Source of the DNA: Polaromonas sp.
GTDB lineage: Bacteria > Pseudomonadota > Gammaproteobacteria > Burkholderiales > Burkholderiaceae
Assembly: GCA_013823505.1 (NCBI GenBank)
Contig: PNMH01000006.1
Coordinates: forward strand, 1-64,000
DNA: 64,000 bases
Direction: 5' to 3'
Every line of letters begins with the position of its first letter. Within the stretch, counting starts at the first letter, position 1. Below the pieces are notes generated by a model. It worked only from the letters and a program-made list of their open reading frames with translations, did no database searches and was not told the DNA's origin. Below, in pieces: positions 8,892-16,324 of this stretch. The position numbers and the translations under genes were made by a program.

Positions 8892-9484
8892 AGCGCCGCG
8901 ACGTGTTGTTGGGTGCGGGTGCTGTGCCGTTGCTGCTGGCAGGCTGCGCGTCCCCACAGGTGCCCACGCGCTGGTACGAACTCAAGAGCGAGCCGCCCGA
9001 AGCGGTGCCCGCGCCCCGGCCGGGCGACGGCTCGGTGTGGGAACTCTCGGGCCGCCTGCCCCTGCCCGGCACGCTGGAGCGGGACACGCTGGTGGTGGCC
9101 AGCGGCGCGGCCGGTGTGCTCCCGCTCGTGGGCCACCGCTGGGTGGTGCCGCTGCGCGAGAGCATCCCGGTGCGGCTCGCGGCCGACCTGGCGCTGCTGC
9201 GCGGTGACGGCCTGGTGTGGCTGTCGCCTGCACCGGCCGGGGTGGTCGTGGCGCGACGGCTGCGCGTGGCGATCGACACCCTGGTGTCGGACGAGGCGCG
9301 GCAGACACTGCGCCTGCGCGCGCGCTGGTGGTTCACCGGCGCGTCGGCATCGGCGATCACACCGCCCACCACCGAGTCGGCCGACATCGACATCGCGCTG
9401 AACGACCGCTCGACCGACGCCCTGGCCGCGGCTCACCGGCTGGCCCTCTGGCGCCTGGCCCAGCGCATCACCGGCACACCATGA
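8888..9484 (+). CDS. ABC-type transport auxiliary lipoprotein (PqiC-like)
   Basis: A 198-residue protein with a lipoprotein signal ending in LLAGC. The mature part starts VPTRWYELKSEPPE and contains strand-rich PqiC/DUF330-type features (VGHRWVVPLRESIPVRLAADLALL). PqiC-type lipoproteins are outer-membrane partners of MCE complexes. It is the last clear gene of the operon and overlaps the MCE gene by ATGA. The permease-ATPase-MCE-lipoprotein order is the standard alternative to the mlaFEDCB layout; no MlaC-like carrier is present in this operon, so lipid would be passed through the MCE tunnel. That last step is inference. Confidence 0.88.
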   Translation: MKRRDVLLGAGAVPLLLAGCASPQVPTRWYELKSEPPEAVPAPRPGDGSVWELSGRLPLPGTLERDTLVVASGAAGVLPLVGHRWVVPLRESIPVRLAADLALLRGDGLVWLSPAPAGVVVARRLRVAIDTLVSDEARQTLRLRARWWFTGASASAITPPTTESADIDIALNDRSTDALAAAHRLALWRLAQRITGTP

Positions 9485-9626
9485 ACCCAAGCGCGACCCA
9501 GCCAGCGTTGTCGGCCGGGTCCGACACGCCCGCATTGCCCCCGCCGACACACTCCCGGCCCCAGCGCGAGCACACTCGCGCCTGCGCCACCGTGGCGCCG
9601 CGGTCACCCCTTCACCTGTAGCACCC

Positions 9627-11045
9627 ATGCACAAGACACGCTCACCCCAGACACCCGGCCTGCGCCGGCTGTGCGGCCTCGCCTTCTCGGGTTTGCTGCT
9701 CGCGGTGGCGGGTTGCACCAGCCTGCCGCCCAAAACCGCCGATCTGCCGGCGGATCAGGCCGGCACGGTCACCGTGAGCGGCGCCGCCGGCCCGGTGTCG
9801 GCCACGGCCGAGCGCAAAGCGTTGCAAACCCTGGGCAACGAGGGCAAGCGGGACCTGACGATCCACCACCTGAAAACGCTCACCGCCACCGGCGATGCCG
9901 ACCTCTACCAGGGCAACCGCACGCGCCTGCTGGTGGACGGGCCCGCCACCTTCGGCGCCATGAAGGCGGCCATTGCACAGGCGCGCGGGCGCGTGCTGCT
10001 GCAGAGCTACATCGTGGAAGACGAAGGCGTGGCGGCCGAGGTGGCCGAGCTGCTGCTGGCGCGCGCGGCACAGGGTGTGAAGGTGGCCATGATCTACGAC
10101 GCGGTGGGCTCCATCACCACGCCCGATGCGTTCTTCAAGCGCCTGGTCGACGGCGGCGTGTCCGTGTGTGCCTTCAACCCCATCAACCCGACCAAGCGCC
10201 CGGGGTTCTGGGGCCTGACGCACCGCGACCACCGCAAGCTGCTGGTGGTGGACGAAGACGTGGCCTTCACCGGCGGCATCAACATCAGCCGTGTCTACGG
10301 CTCCAGTTCGTTCGGCCGCCGCGGTGAAACCACCGGCGAGGGCGCGCTGGACGACGGCTGGCGCGACACGCAGATCGAACTGCGCGGCCCGGTGGTGCCG
10401 GTGATCGGCCAGGTCTTCGAGACCACCTGGCGCGAGCAGGGCTGCCAAGGCGAGCTGGGCCAACCGGCGCCGCAGAAAGCCGCCGCCGAGCCCGGCACAC
10501 GCGTGGTGAAGGTGATCGCCAGCGACCCGCGCGACAAGGAGAACCGCATCTACAGCACGCTGCTGGCCGCGGTGGACGCGGCGCAGGTCAACGTGCGCTT
10601 CACGATGGCCTACTTTGCACCCGGCAACGACTTTGTGACCGCCCTGCGCAAGGCGGCCGAACGGGGCGTGGCGGTGGAGATGGTGCTGCCCGGACGCAGC
10701 GATTCCACGCTCGCGTTTCACGCCGGGCGCTCCTACTACGACGACCTGCTGAGTTCGGGTGTGCGCATCTACCAGATGGAACACGCGCTGATGCACGCCA
10801 AGACGGCGGTGATCGATGGCGTGTTCTCCACCGTGGGATCGAGCAACCTGGACTGGCTGAGCTTCGTGGCCAACAACGAACTCAATGTGGTCGTGCTGGG
10901 CGACGACTTCGGCGCCGAGATGAACCGGCTCTTCGAACGCGACCGCGATGCCTCCAAACCCGTCACGCTCGAACAATGGCGCCAGCGCGGTCTGGACGAC
11001 CGCGCGATGGAAACATTCAGCCGTCTCGTCGAGCGCCTGCTCTGA
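9627..11045 (+). CDS. Phospholipase D / cardiolipin synthase-like lipoprotein
   Basis: A 472-residue protein with a lipoprotein signal (GLLLAVAGC, Cys30). It carries two HKD motifs, H202-R-K204 with the downstream Asp (HRKLLVVD) and H390-A-K392 (HAKTAVID), each followed by the GG/GSSN element. Both catalytic halves are intact, so it should be an active phosphatidyltransferase or phospholipase D, most like cardiolipin synthase C (ClsB/YbhO type). The lipid anchor is unusual for a cardiolipin synthase and would place it on the outer face of the inner membrane or in the outer membrane. The gene lies 142 bp after the MCE lipoprotein gene, fitting a phospholipid-handling neighbourhood. Confidence 0.9.
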   Translation: MHKTRSPQTPGLRRLCGLAFSGLLLAVAGCTSLPPKTADLPADQAGTVTVSGAAGPVSATAERKALQTLGNEGKRDLTIHHLKTLTATGDADLYQGNRTRLLVDGPATFGAMKAAIAQARGRVLLQSYIVEDEGVAAEVAELLLARAAQGVKVAMIYDAVGSITTPDAFFKRLVDGGVSVCAFNPINPTKRPGFWGLTHRDHRKLLVVDEDVAFTGGINISRVYGSSSFGRRGETTGEGALDDGWRDTQIELRGPVVPVIGQVFETTWREQGCQGELGQPAPQKAAAEPGTRVVKVIASDPRDKENRIYSTLLAAVDAAQVNVRFTMAYFAPGNDFVTALRKAAERGVAVEMVLPGRSDSTLAFHAGRSYYDDLLSSGVRIYQMEHALMHAKTAVIDGVFSTVGSSNLDWLSFVANNELNVVVLGDDFGAEMNRLFERDRDASKPVTLEQWRQRGLDDRAMETFSRLVERLL

Positions 11046-11064
11046 CGCCTTCAGGCCGGCGTCA
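11043..11064. terminator. Compact stem-loop shared by two converging genes
   Basis: TGACGCC (11043-11049) pairs perfectly with GGCGTCA (11058-11064) around an 8-base loop. The outer bases of the stem are the two stop codons of the converging PLD and response-regulator genes. No T-run follows in either direction, so a terminator role is only probable. Confidence 0.45.
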
Positions 11065-11694
11065 CTGGATCAGGCCGTTCTTGAGCGCGTAGTAGGTGAG
11101 GTCGCTGTTGCTACCGAGCTTGAGTTTTTCCAGCACGCGCGAGCGGTAGGTGCTGACGGTCTTCACACTCAGGAACATCTGCTCGGCCATGTTGCCGATG
11201 GTCTCGCCCTGGGCCAGGCGCAGGAACACCTGCAGCTCACGCTCCGAGAGCAGCTCGTGCGGCGGCTGTTCGCCCGCACCGGCCGCGCCGTCGGCCAGCA
11301 GCTCGGCCACGGCCTGGCTCACGTAACGGCGGCCGCGAGCCACGGTACGGATGGCGTTGACGATGTCTTCGGGCGCGCAGTCTTTGTTGAGGTAACCACT
11401 GGCGCCGTAGCGCAGCAGGGTGGTGGCGTATTGCGCCTCGGGAAAACCGCTGAGGATCAGCACGGCGAGATCGGGAAAACGCGCCTTGATCGCCTGCAGC
11501 GCGTCCACGCCGCCGTGCTCGGGCATGGAGATGTCCATCAGCAGCACGTCGACTTCACCGCCACGCACCAGCTCGAGGGCTTCGCGGCCATTGTTGGCCT
11601 CGCCCGTCACGCGCAGGTCCACGTGCTCGGCGAGAAATTGGCGCAGACCCGTTCGCACGATGGCGTGGTCGTCCACGATTCCGATTCTGATCAT
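11062..11694 (-). CDS. NarL/FixJ-family response regulator
   Basis: A 210-residue two-domain regulator. The receiver domain (about 1-120) has acidic residues D9/D10, phosphoacceptor D54 in LLMDISMP and K104 in LNKD. The C-terminal LuxR-type HTH (about 145-205) includes LSERELQVFLRLAQGETIGNMAEQMFLSVKTVSTYRSRV. Overall it resembles GacA/UvrY. The start at 11694 (MIRIGIVDDH) is chosen because the receiver fold begins there. No kinase is adjacent on this strand; the nearest is the histidine kinase at 13649-15025, across a block of stress genes transcribed divergently. Pairing with that kinase is inference. Confidence 0.92.
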   Translation of the reverse strand: MIRIGIVDDHAIVRTGLRQFLAEHVDLRVTGEANNGREALELVRGGEVDVLLMDISMPEHGGVDALQAIKARFPDLAVLILSGFPEAQYATTLLRYGASGYLNKDCAPEDIVNAIRTVARGRRYVSQAVAELLADGAAGAGEQPPHELLSERELQVFLRLAQGETIGNMAEQMFLSVKTVSTYRSRVLEKLKLGSNSDLTYYALKNGLIQ

Positions 11695-11948
11695 GAGGGC
11701 CTCGGTTGCCTGTTTGGGGGAATGCGCAAAATCTAACAGGCCCCGACGCGGCACGCCGTCAGACAACGCCTACAAGCGCACCCCTCGGACCATCGGCCTT
11801 GTCCTACACGGCGACGGCGCCCTGCCCGACAGGCCGGCAACCACCCCCCACCTACAGTGAAGGCACGGCTTGACGCTGACCTTCAGCACCGGGTCGAGGG
11901 CGGTGATCCCACCGTTCCAACACTTAGCAACCTCTACAGGAGAAGCAC

Positions 11949-12194
11949 ATGAACTGGGACCGAATCGAAGGCAACTGGAAGCAACTCAAAGGCCGCGTGA
12001 CCGAGCAGTGGGGCAAGCTGACCGACGACGACTTTGACGTGGTCAACGGCCGCCGCGAGCAGCTCGCCGGCAAGATCCAGGAACGCTACGGCGTGGCCAA
12101 GGACGAAGCCGAGCGCCAGGTGGCCGCCTGGGAACGCCATGCCGGCGACGACTGGTTCGATGGCGCCAAGAAGCGCCCGACCGACAAGGTTTGA
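11949..12194 (+). CDS. CsbD family stress protein
   Basis: An 81-residue hydrophilic protein with the CsbD signature: NWDRIEGNWKQLKGRVTEQWGKLTDDDFDVVNGRREQLAGKIQ, then YGVAKDEAERQV. CsbD proteins are abundant general-stress proteins of unknown biochemical function. AGGAGAAG precedes the ATG. It is divergent from the LuxR-type response regulator and followed at 82 bases by a BON lipoprotein, so it probably forms part of an envelope/osmotic-stress set. A CCTACAG element lies at 11851-11857, about 92 bases upstream. Confidence 0.9.
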   Translation: MNWDRIEGNWKQLKGRVTEQWGKLTDDDFDVVNGRREQLAGKIQERYGVAKDEAERQVAAWERHAGDDWFDGAKKRPTDKV

Positions 12195-12276
12195 AGCGCA
12201 CCGACCACCACGCCAGAACCTGACCCCTGAATTCACGCGCCGGCTGCGGCCGGCGCCCTTCCACAAGGAGAACCTC

Positions 12277-12720
12277 ATGAAAACCACCCACCGCTACACC
12301 GCCCTGTTCGCCGCCGCCGCCGCCACCGTGCTGATCGCCGCCTGCGGCGAGAAGGTCGACAACACCACCGTGGGCCAGCAGGTCGACAACGCTGCGGCCA
12401 CGGTGCAATCCGCCGCCACCGAGATGAAGAACGACGCCCAGGTGGCCGCCAACGACATGCAGGCCGCCGGCGCAAAAGCCGCCGACAGTGCAGCCCAGAG
12501 CGCCACCGACATGGCCATCACCACCAAGGTGAACGCCGCGCTGGCCGCCGACGACCAGCTCAGCGCCTTGAAGATCGACGTGGACACGGAAGCCGGCAAG
12601 GTTGCACTCATCGGCACCGCGCCCGATGAAGCCTCGCGCGCACGCGCCACCACCCTGGCCGCCGCTGTCGATGGCGTGGTGACGGTGGACAACCGCCTGA
12701 CCGTGGTCAAGAACAGCTGA
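12277..12720 (+). CDS. BON domain lipoprotein
   Basis: A 147-residue protein with a lipoprotein-type signal (VLIAACGEK) and a helical, Ala-rich segment up to about residue 75. One BON domain follows (about 80-147; ITTKVNAALAADDQLSALKIDVDTEAGKVALIGTAPDEASRARATTLAAAVDGVVTVDNRL). BON domains occur in OsmY-type periplasmic proteins and are thought to contact phospholipid or outer-membrane partners. The start at 12277 has AAGGAG at good spacing. The Ala-rich helix between the anchor and the BON domain may act as a spacer across the periplasm. Confidence 0.88.
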   Translation: MKTTHRYTALFAAAAATVLIAACGEKVDNTTVGQQVDNAAATVQSAATEMKNDAQVAANDMQAAGAKAADSAAQSATDMAITTKVNAALAADDQLSALKIDVDTEAGKVALIGTAPDEASRARATTLAAAVDGVVTVDNRLTVVKNS

Positions 12721-12752
12721 GCATTCGCCCATACCAACACCTGGAGGACACC

Positions 12753-13064
12753 ATGAAAATTGCACACGCCGTGTTGGCCATTGCGGCCACCGTCTCTCTC
12801 GTTCAACTCACCGGCTGCGCGGTCGCACGCGACCAGCAGACCGTGGGCTCCTACATCGACGATGCCACCATCACCACCCGGGTGAAGGCGCGCATGGCCG
12901 AGGACAAGTCGGTGAGCGCCACGTCCATCAGCGTGGAGACGCTCAAGGGAACGGTTCAACTCTCGGGCTTCGCCAAGTCCGCTGACGAACGCGCCACCGC
13001 CGAGCGGCTGGCCCGCTCCACACCGGGTGTGCAGGCCGTCCGCAACGACATCCTGGTGCGCTGA
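12753..13064 (+). CDS. Short BON domain lipoprotein
   Basis: A 103-residue protein with a lipoprotein signal (LVQLTGCAV) followed almost directly by one BON domain (YIDDATITTRVKARMAEDKSVSATSISVETLKGTVQLSGFAKSADERATAERLARSTPGVQAVRNDILV). It lies 32 bases after the first BON gene with GGAGGA before its ATG. The two are likely paralogues; this one lacks the long helical spacer and so would sit close to the membrane. Confidence 0.88.
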   Translation: MKIAHAVLAIAATVSLVQLTGCAVARDQQTVGSYIDDATITTRVKARMAEDKSVSATSISVETLKGTVQLSGFAKSADERATAERLARSTPGVQAVRNDILVR

Positions 13065-13082
13065 CCGCCGCCGAACCGCAGG

Positions 13083-13102
13083 CTGTAGGACGCCACCTAC
13101 AG
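13083..13102. promoter_or_regulatory. Inverted repeat resembling a GacA/UvrY box
   Basis: CTGTAGG (13083-13089) and CCTACAG (13096-13102) form a perfect 7-bp dyad with a 6-base spacer. The core TGTAGG-N6-CCTACA has the same geometry as the GacA/UvrY site TGTAAG-N6-CTTACA. It lies about 75-90 bases before the receiver-only regulator start at 13175 and just after the BON gene. A NarL-family regulator is encoded at 11062-11694. Binding is inferred. Confidence 0.5.
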
Positions 13103-13174
13103 ACGCTGCGGCCCTTTTCAACGAAGCTCACGGGGCGGGCGACGCAGCCATGCGTTGACGCCCCGCATCCGTTC

Positions 13175-13597
13175 ATGCACACCCACACCTCCATGCCCGC
13201 GCTCAAGACCTTCATCGTTGAAGACAACCAGGTGATTTACGAGAACCTGGTGTCCACGCTGCAGGAACTGACAGAAGTCGAGGTGGTGGGCCATGCGCGG
13301 GACGAGGCGGGTGCGCTGCGCTGGCTGCGCAGCGAAGGCGATTCTCTCGATCTGCTGATCATCGATATATTCCTGGTTTCGGGCTCGGGACTGGGCGTGC
13401 TCAAGGCAGCGCAGGACAGCCACTTGACCTCAAGACGGGTGGTGCTGACCAACTACGCCACCGCCGACATTCGCAGGCGCTGCGCGGCGCTGGGTGCCGA
13501 CCGGGTGTTCGACAAGTCGTGTGAGCTGGACGACCTCATCACCTACTGCGCACGGGTGTCTGACGGATCGGCCACACAGCCCGGCGAGCTGCGCTAG
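13175..13597 (+). CDS. Receiver-only response regulator
   Basis: A 140-residue protein that is a single receiver domain: acidic pair in FIVEDNQ, phosphoacceptor D64 in LLIIDIF, Thr in VVLTNYA and Lys in FDKSCE. It has no output domain. The start at 13175 is tentative; MPALKTF at 13193 would also give a full domain. It lies 51 bases before a histidine kinase. Single-receiver proteins act as phosphate shuttles or sinks, or through protein contact, so it may divert signal from the kinase or link it to the LuxR-type regulator nearby. Confidence 0.88.
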   Translation: MHTHTSMPALKTFIVEDNQVIYENLVSTLQELTEVEVVGHARDEAGALRWLRSEGDSLDLLIIDIFLVSGSGLGVLKAAQDSHLTSRRVVLTNYATADIRRRCAALGADRVFDKSCELDDLITYCARVSDGSATQPGELR

Positions 13598-13648
13598 CGC
13601 ATTCAACAACAACCAGGCTCGCGCTTCGCGGGGCCAGCGGGAGCGGGG

Positions 13649-15025
13649 ATGATCAAGTCGTCGATCGAGCGCATGGCGCGCACGCGGTACGTGATGCCGG
13701 TGGTGATGGCGCTGGCCGTGGTGGCGGTGGTGATCATCGAAGGCGCCTTCCAGCATTCGCGCACCACCCTCACGCAGGGCATCGCCCTGACCGACGCGCG
13801 CCTGCAGGCCGGGCGCGTGCTGCAGAGCCTGACCGACGCCGAGCTGGCCGCACGAGCATTTCTCATCAACGGTCAAGCAGCCGACCGTGAGGCTTACCGC
13901 GAATCCATTGTTGCCCTGGCCGAGGCACAGAGTGGCGCCTTTCAGCTGATCGCCGATGTGGACCCGCAGCGAACCGTGTCGGTGGAAGCGGTGCGCATGG
14001 CGATCCAGTCGCGTGTGACGGCCATGGAGGAGTGGATGGACGCGGCCGAACGGGGAGAACGCACGCAGGCCCGCCTGATGGTCAGCAGCGACCGGGGGCG
14101 CTCCAGCTACCTCGGCCTTCGAGGCGAATTCGACCGGGTGCTGGGGCGGGCCGCGGCGCTGCAGAACACAGCCCGTGTGTCGCTGTTCGACGCGATCATG
14201 ATCAACCGGGTGGCGCTGCACATGCTCGTGTTCTTGTCGGTGCTGGGCCTGGTGCTGTTCACCCGGCAACTGCGGTACAGCGATGCTCAAAAGGCGCGCG
14301 AGAGTGAGTACCTCGCGTCACAGGTGGCCCTGCGCACCGCCGAGCTGCGCGAACTGGCCGGCCACCTGGTGACCACGCGCGAAGACGAGCGTGGGCGCAT
14401 GGCGCGCGAACTGCACGACGAACTTGGTGGCCTGTTCACGGCGATGAAGCTGGAACTGGCGCGCCTGCGGCGGGTTCCCGAGCTGCCGGCGCTGGCGCTG
14501 GAGCGCACGGTCGGCATCGAACAACGCCTCAACGAAGGCATCGCGGTCAAGCGCCGCATCATCGAAAACCTGCGCCCGTCCTCGCTGGACCAGCTCGGCC
14601 TGGTGTCGGCGCTGGAGGTGCTGTGCCAGGACGCGGCGAGCAACCTGGGTCTGCCGGTGACCACCGACCTGCAGCAGGTGAGCCTGGACAAAGATTGCGA
14701 ACTCACCGTCTTCCGACTGGTGCAGGAGTCGCTCACCAACATCAGCAAGTACGCGCAGGCCAGGCAGGTGTGGGTGAACCTGGAAGGCAAGGGAGAATGG
14801 GTGCATGTGAGCGTGCGCGACGACGGCTGCGGCTTTCACGCCCACACCGTGCCCGCGCGCCACCATGGGCTGATCGGCATGCGCGTGCGTGTGGAGTCCC
14901 ACGCCGGGCGCCTGGAAATCGTGAGCAGCCCTGGACAAGGCACCCACATCCGCGCCGAGTTGCCTTGCAGTGCGCCGTCCGAAGGGGAATCGTGCGAGCC
15001 CGGGGAGTCGGTGGCACAAGGGTAA
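13649..15025 (+). CDS. Membrane histidine kinase with CHASE3-like sensor (HisKA_3)
   Basis: A 458-residue sensor kinase. Membrane helices lie at about 15-33 and 188-206, enclosing a helical periplasmic region (LTDAELAARAFLINGQAADREAY) typical of CHASE3. A short coiled coil leads to the HisKA_3 domain with phospho-accepting H256 in ARELHDELG. The ATPase domain has N364 in VQESLTNISKYA, DDGCGF (391-396) and HHGLIGMRVRVESHAG. This NarX/DegS-type kinase class phosphorylates NarL-family regulators, so the LuxR-type regulator at 11062-11694 is a good candidate partner besides the adjacent receiver-only protein. Confidence 0.92.
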   Translation: MIKSSIERMARTRYVMPVVMALAVVAVVIIEGAFQHSRTTLTQGIALTDARLQAGRVLQSLTDAELAARAFLINGQAADREAYRESIVALAEAQSGAFQLIADVDPQRTVSVEAVRMAIQSRVTAMEEWMDAAERGERTQARLMVSSDRGRSSYLGLRGEFDRVLGRAAALQNTARVSLFDAIMINRVALHMLVFLSVLGLVLFTRQLRYSDAQKARESEYLASQVALRTAELRELAGHLVTTREDERGRMARELHDELGGLFTAMKLELARLRRVPELPALALERTVGIEQRLNEGIAVKRRIIENLRPSSLDQLGLVSALEVLCQDAASNLGLPVTTDLQQVSLDKDCELTVFRLVQESLTNISKYAQARQVWVNLEGKGEWVHVSVRDDGCGFHAHTVPARHHGLIGMRVRVESHAGRLEIVSSPGQGTHIRAELPCSAPSEGESCEPGESVAQG

Positions 15026-15035
15026 GCTCGCCCGC

Positions 15036-15680
15036 ATGCCTTCTGCCATTGCCGTCATCGACTTCGAAACCTCCGGCATCTCGCCGTCGCTCGGCGACCG
15101 CGCCACCGAGGTGGCCATCGTCATCACCGAACAAGGTCGGGTGGTGGAGCGGTTTCAGAGCCTGATGAACGCGGGTGTCTACATCCCCACGTTCATCACC
15201 CAGCTCACCGGCATCACCAACGACATGGTAGCCCACGCACCAAAGGCAGATGCGGTGATGCGGGACGCCGCGCGTTTTGTGGGCGCGGTCCCCATGGTGG
15301 CGCACAACGCCTCGTTCGATCGACGTTTCTGGATGGCCGAGCTCGCGCTCGCGGGTCTGGACGCGCCGCACGCCTTCGCCTGCACGGTGCTGCTCTCGCG
15401 CCGGTTGTACCCACAGGTGCCGAGCCACAAGCTGGGCGCGCTGGTCGACCACTTCCACCTGCCGCGCACGGGCCAGGCCCACCGGGCGCTGGCCGACGCC
15501 GAAATGGCCGCGGAGCTGCTGGGTCGCATCCAGCACGACCTGCGCACGCAGCATGGGGTGGCCCGCCCGGACCACGGGGTGTTGATGGATCTGCAGCGTT
15601 GCCCGCGCCAGCAGTTGCCGCGTTTTTTCAGCGCCCGTCGCGATGCGGCGCGCGAAACACTCAGTTCAAGCGCACCTTGA
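15036..15680 (+). CDS. DnaQ-like 3'-5' exonuclease
   Basis: A 214-residue protein with the DEDDh exonuclease motifs: ExoI as VIDFET near residue 8, ExoII as AHNASFDRRFW, and ExoIII as HRALADAE. All catalytic acidic residues and the His are present. It resembles the epsilon proofreading subunit and related stand-alone exonucleases; the tail (LMDLQRCPRQQLPRFFSARRD) may be a separate binding element. It starts 10 bases after the kinase stop but is probably functionally unrelated. The 3' end overlaps the converging gene by 20 bases. Confidence 0.88.
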   Translation: MPSAIAVIDFETSGISPSLGDRATEVAIVITEQGRVVERFQSLMNAGVYIPTFITQLTGITNDMVAHAPKADAVMRDAARFVGAVPMVAHNASFDRRFWMAELALAGLDAPHAFACTVLLSRRLYPQVPSHKLGALVDHFHLPRTGQAHRALADAEMAAELLGRIQHDLRTQHGVARPDHGVLMDLQRCPRQQLPRFFSARRDAARETLSSSAP

Positions 15681-16155
15681 ATTGCAGGATCACCGCGCCG
15701 TCGACATCCTTCATCGACGGGATCAGGCCCAGGTTCACGCCGAAGCGCCGACCCTCGTAGGTGGCCATGGGCAAGGCCGCGAAGAAGGTGCCACCCCGGT
15801 TCATCGCGGGGTACCCGTTCATCAAACCCACCGCTGCGCCGAGCTTGAACGACCCCATCGACAGGGGTTGCCAGTTGACCGCGGCGTAGGTGGTGTTCTT
15901 GCGCACGCTGTTGCGGTAGCTGCCGGCCATGAACGAGAGCTCGTCGCTGGTTCGGTATTCCAACCCGAGGCCGATGTTGTTTTCGTTATGACCGGCCTGC
16001 CGGTCGAAGTGGCGGGAAAACCCACCCACGTTGAGCCACAGCTCGCCGGCGGGTTTTTGCCACAGCGGCGCCTCCGCGGTGGACGCCGATTGGGCGAACA
16101 CGGGAAACGCGGTGCTCATGGCCAGTGCCACCAGTGCAAAACGGAAAATCTTCAT
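15661..16155 (-). CDS. Putative outer-membrane beta-barrel, PagP-like
   Basis: A 164-residue protein with a signal peptide (cleavage after about AFPVFAQ). The mature part has alternating hydrophobic strands: NNIGLGLEY, LSFMAGSYRNS, TYAAVNWQPL, FKLGAAVGL, RFGVNLGLIPS, AVILQFKVRL. This ends in an aromatic-less but strand-like C-terminus and has the length of PagP. The order of elements, including H49, N82-S83 and the GYP...LPM segment, recalls the lipid A palmitoyltransferase PagP, whose catalytic residues are His, Asp and Ser; here the Asp position would be Asn. Resemblance is by eye only, so enzyme function is uncertain. It converges on the exonuclease gene. Confidence 0.55.
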   Translation of the reverse strand: MKIFRFALVALAMSTAFPVFAQSASTAEAPLWQKPAGELWLNVGGFSRHFDRQAGHNENNIGLGLEYRTSDELSFMAGSYRNSVRKNTTYAAVNWQPLSMGSFKLGAAVGLMNGYPAMNRGGTFFAALPMATYEGRRFGVNLGLIPSMKDVDGAVILQFKVRLN

Positions 16156-16324
16156 ACGCTGCCTCGCTCAACAGAAGCCCCGGTGGGCCTGTGACCTCTT
16201 GTTTCGGTGCGCGCGCCGGGCTCTTGAATCCGCCCAAGCCCCAGAATCCCCCACAGAGTGACTTTTTCCGCACCAACCCACCCCGGGGCCGCCGCTTTTT
16301 CACCCACCCGTCACCCTCACCTGT

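Noticed and set aside
9481..9621. A 46-codon frame between the MCE lipoprotein and PLD genes, overlapping the former by ATGA
   Set aside because: Composition is Pro/Thr/Ser-rich with no domain, signal or ribosome site of its own; the overlap is likely chance.
9615..9621. CTGTAGC near the PLD start as another stress motif copy
   Set aside because: Only six bases match, no second arm, and it is too close to the start codon.
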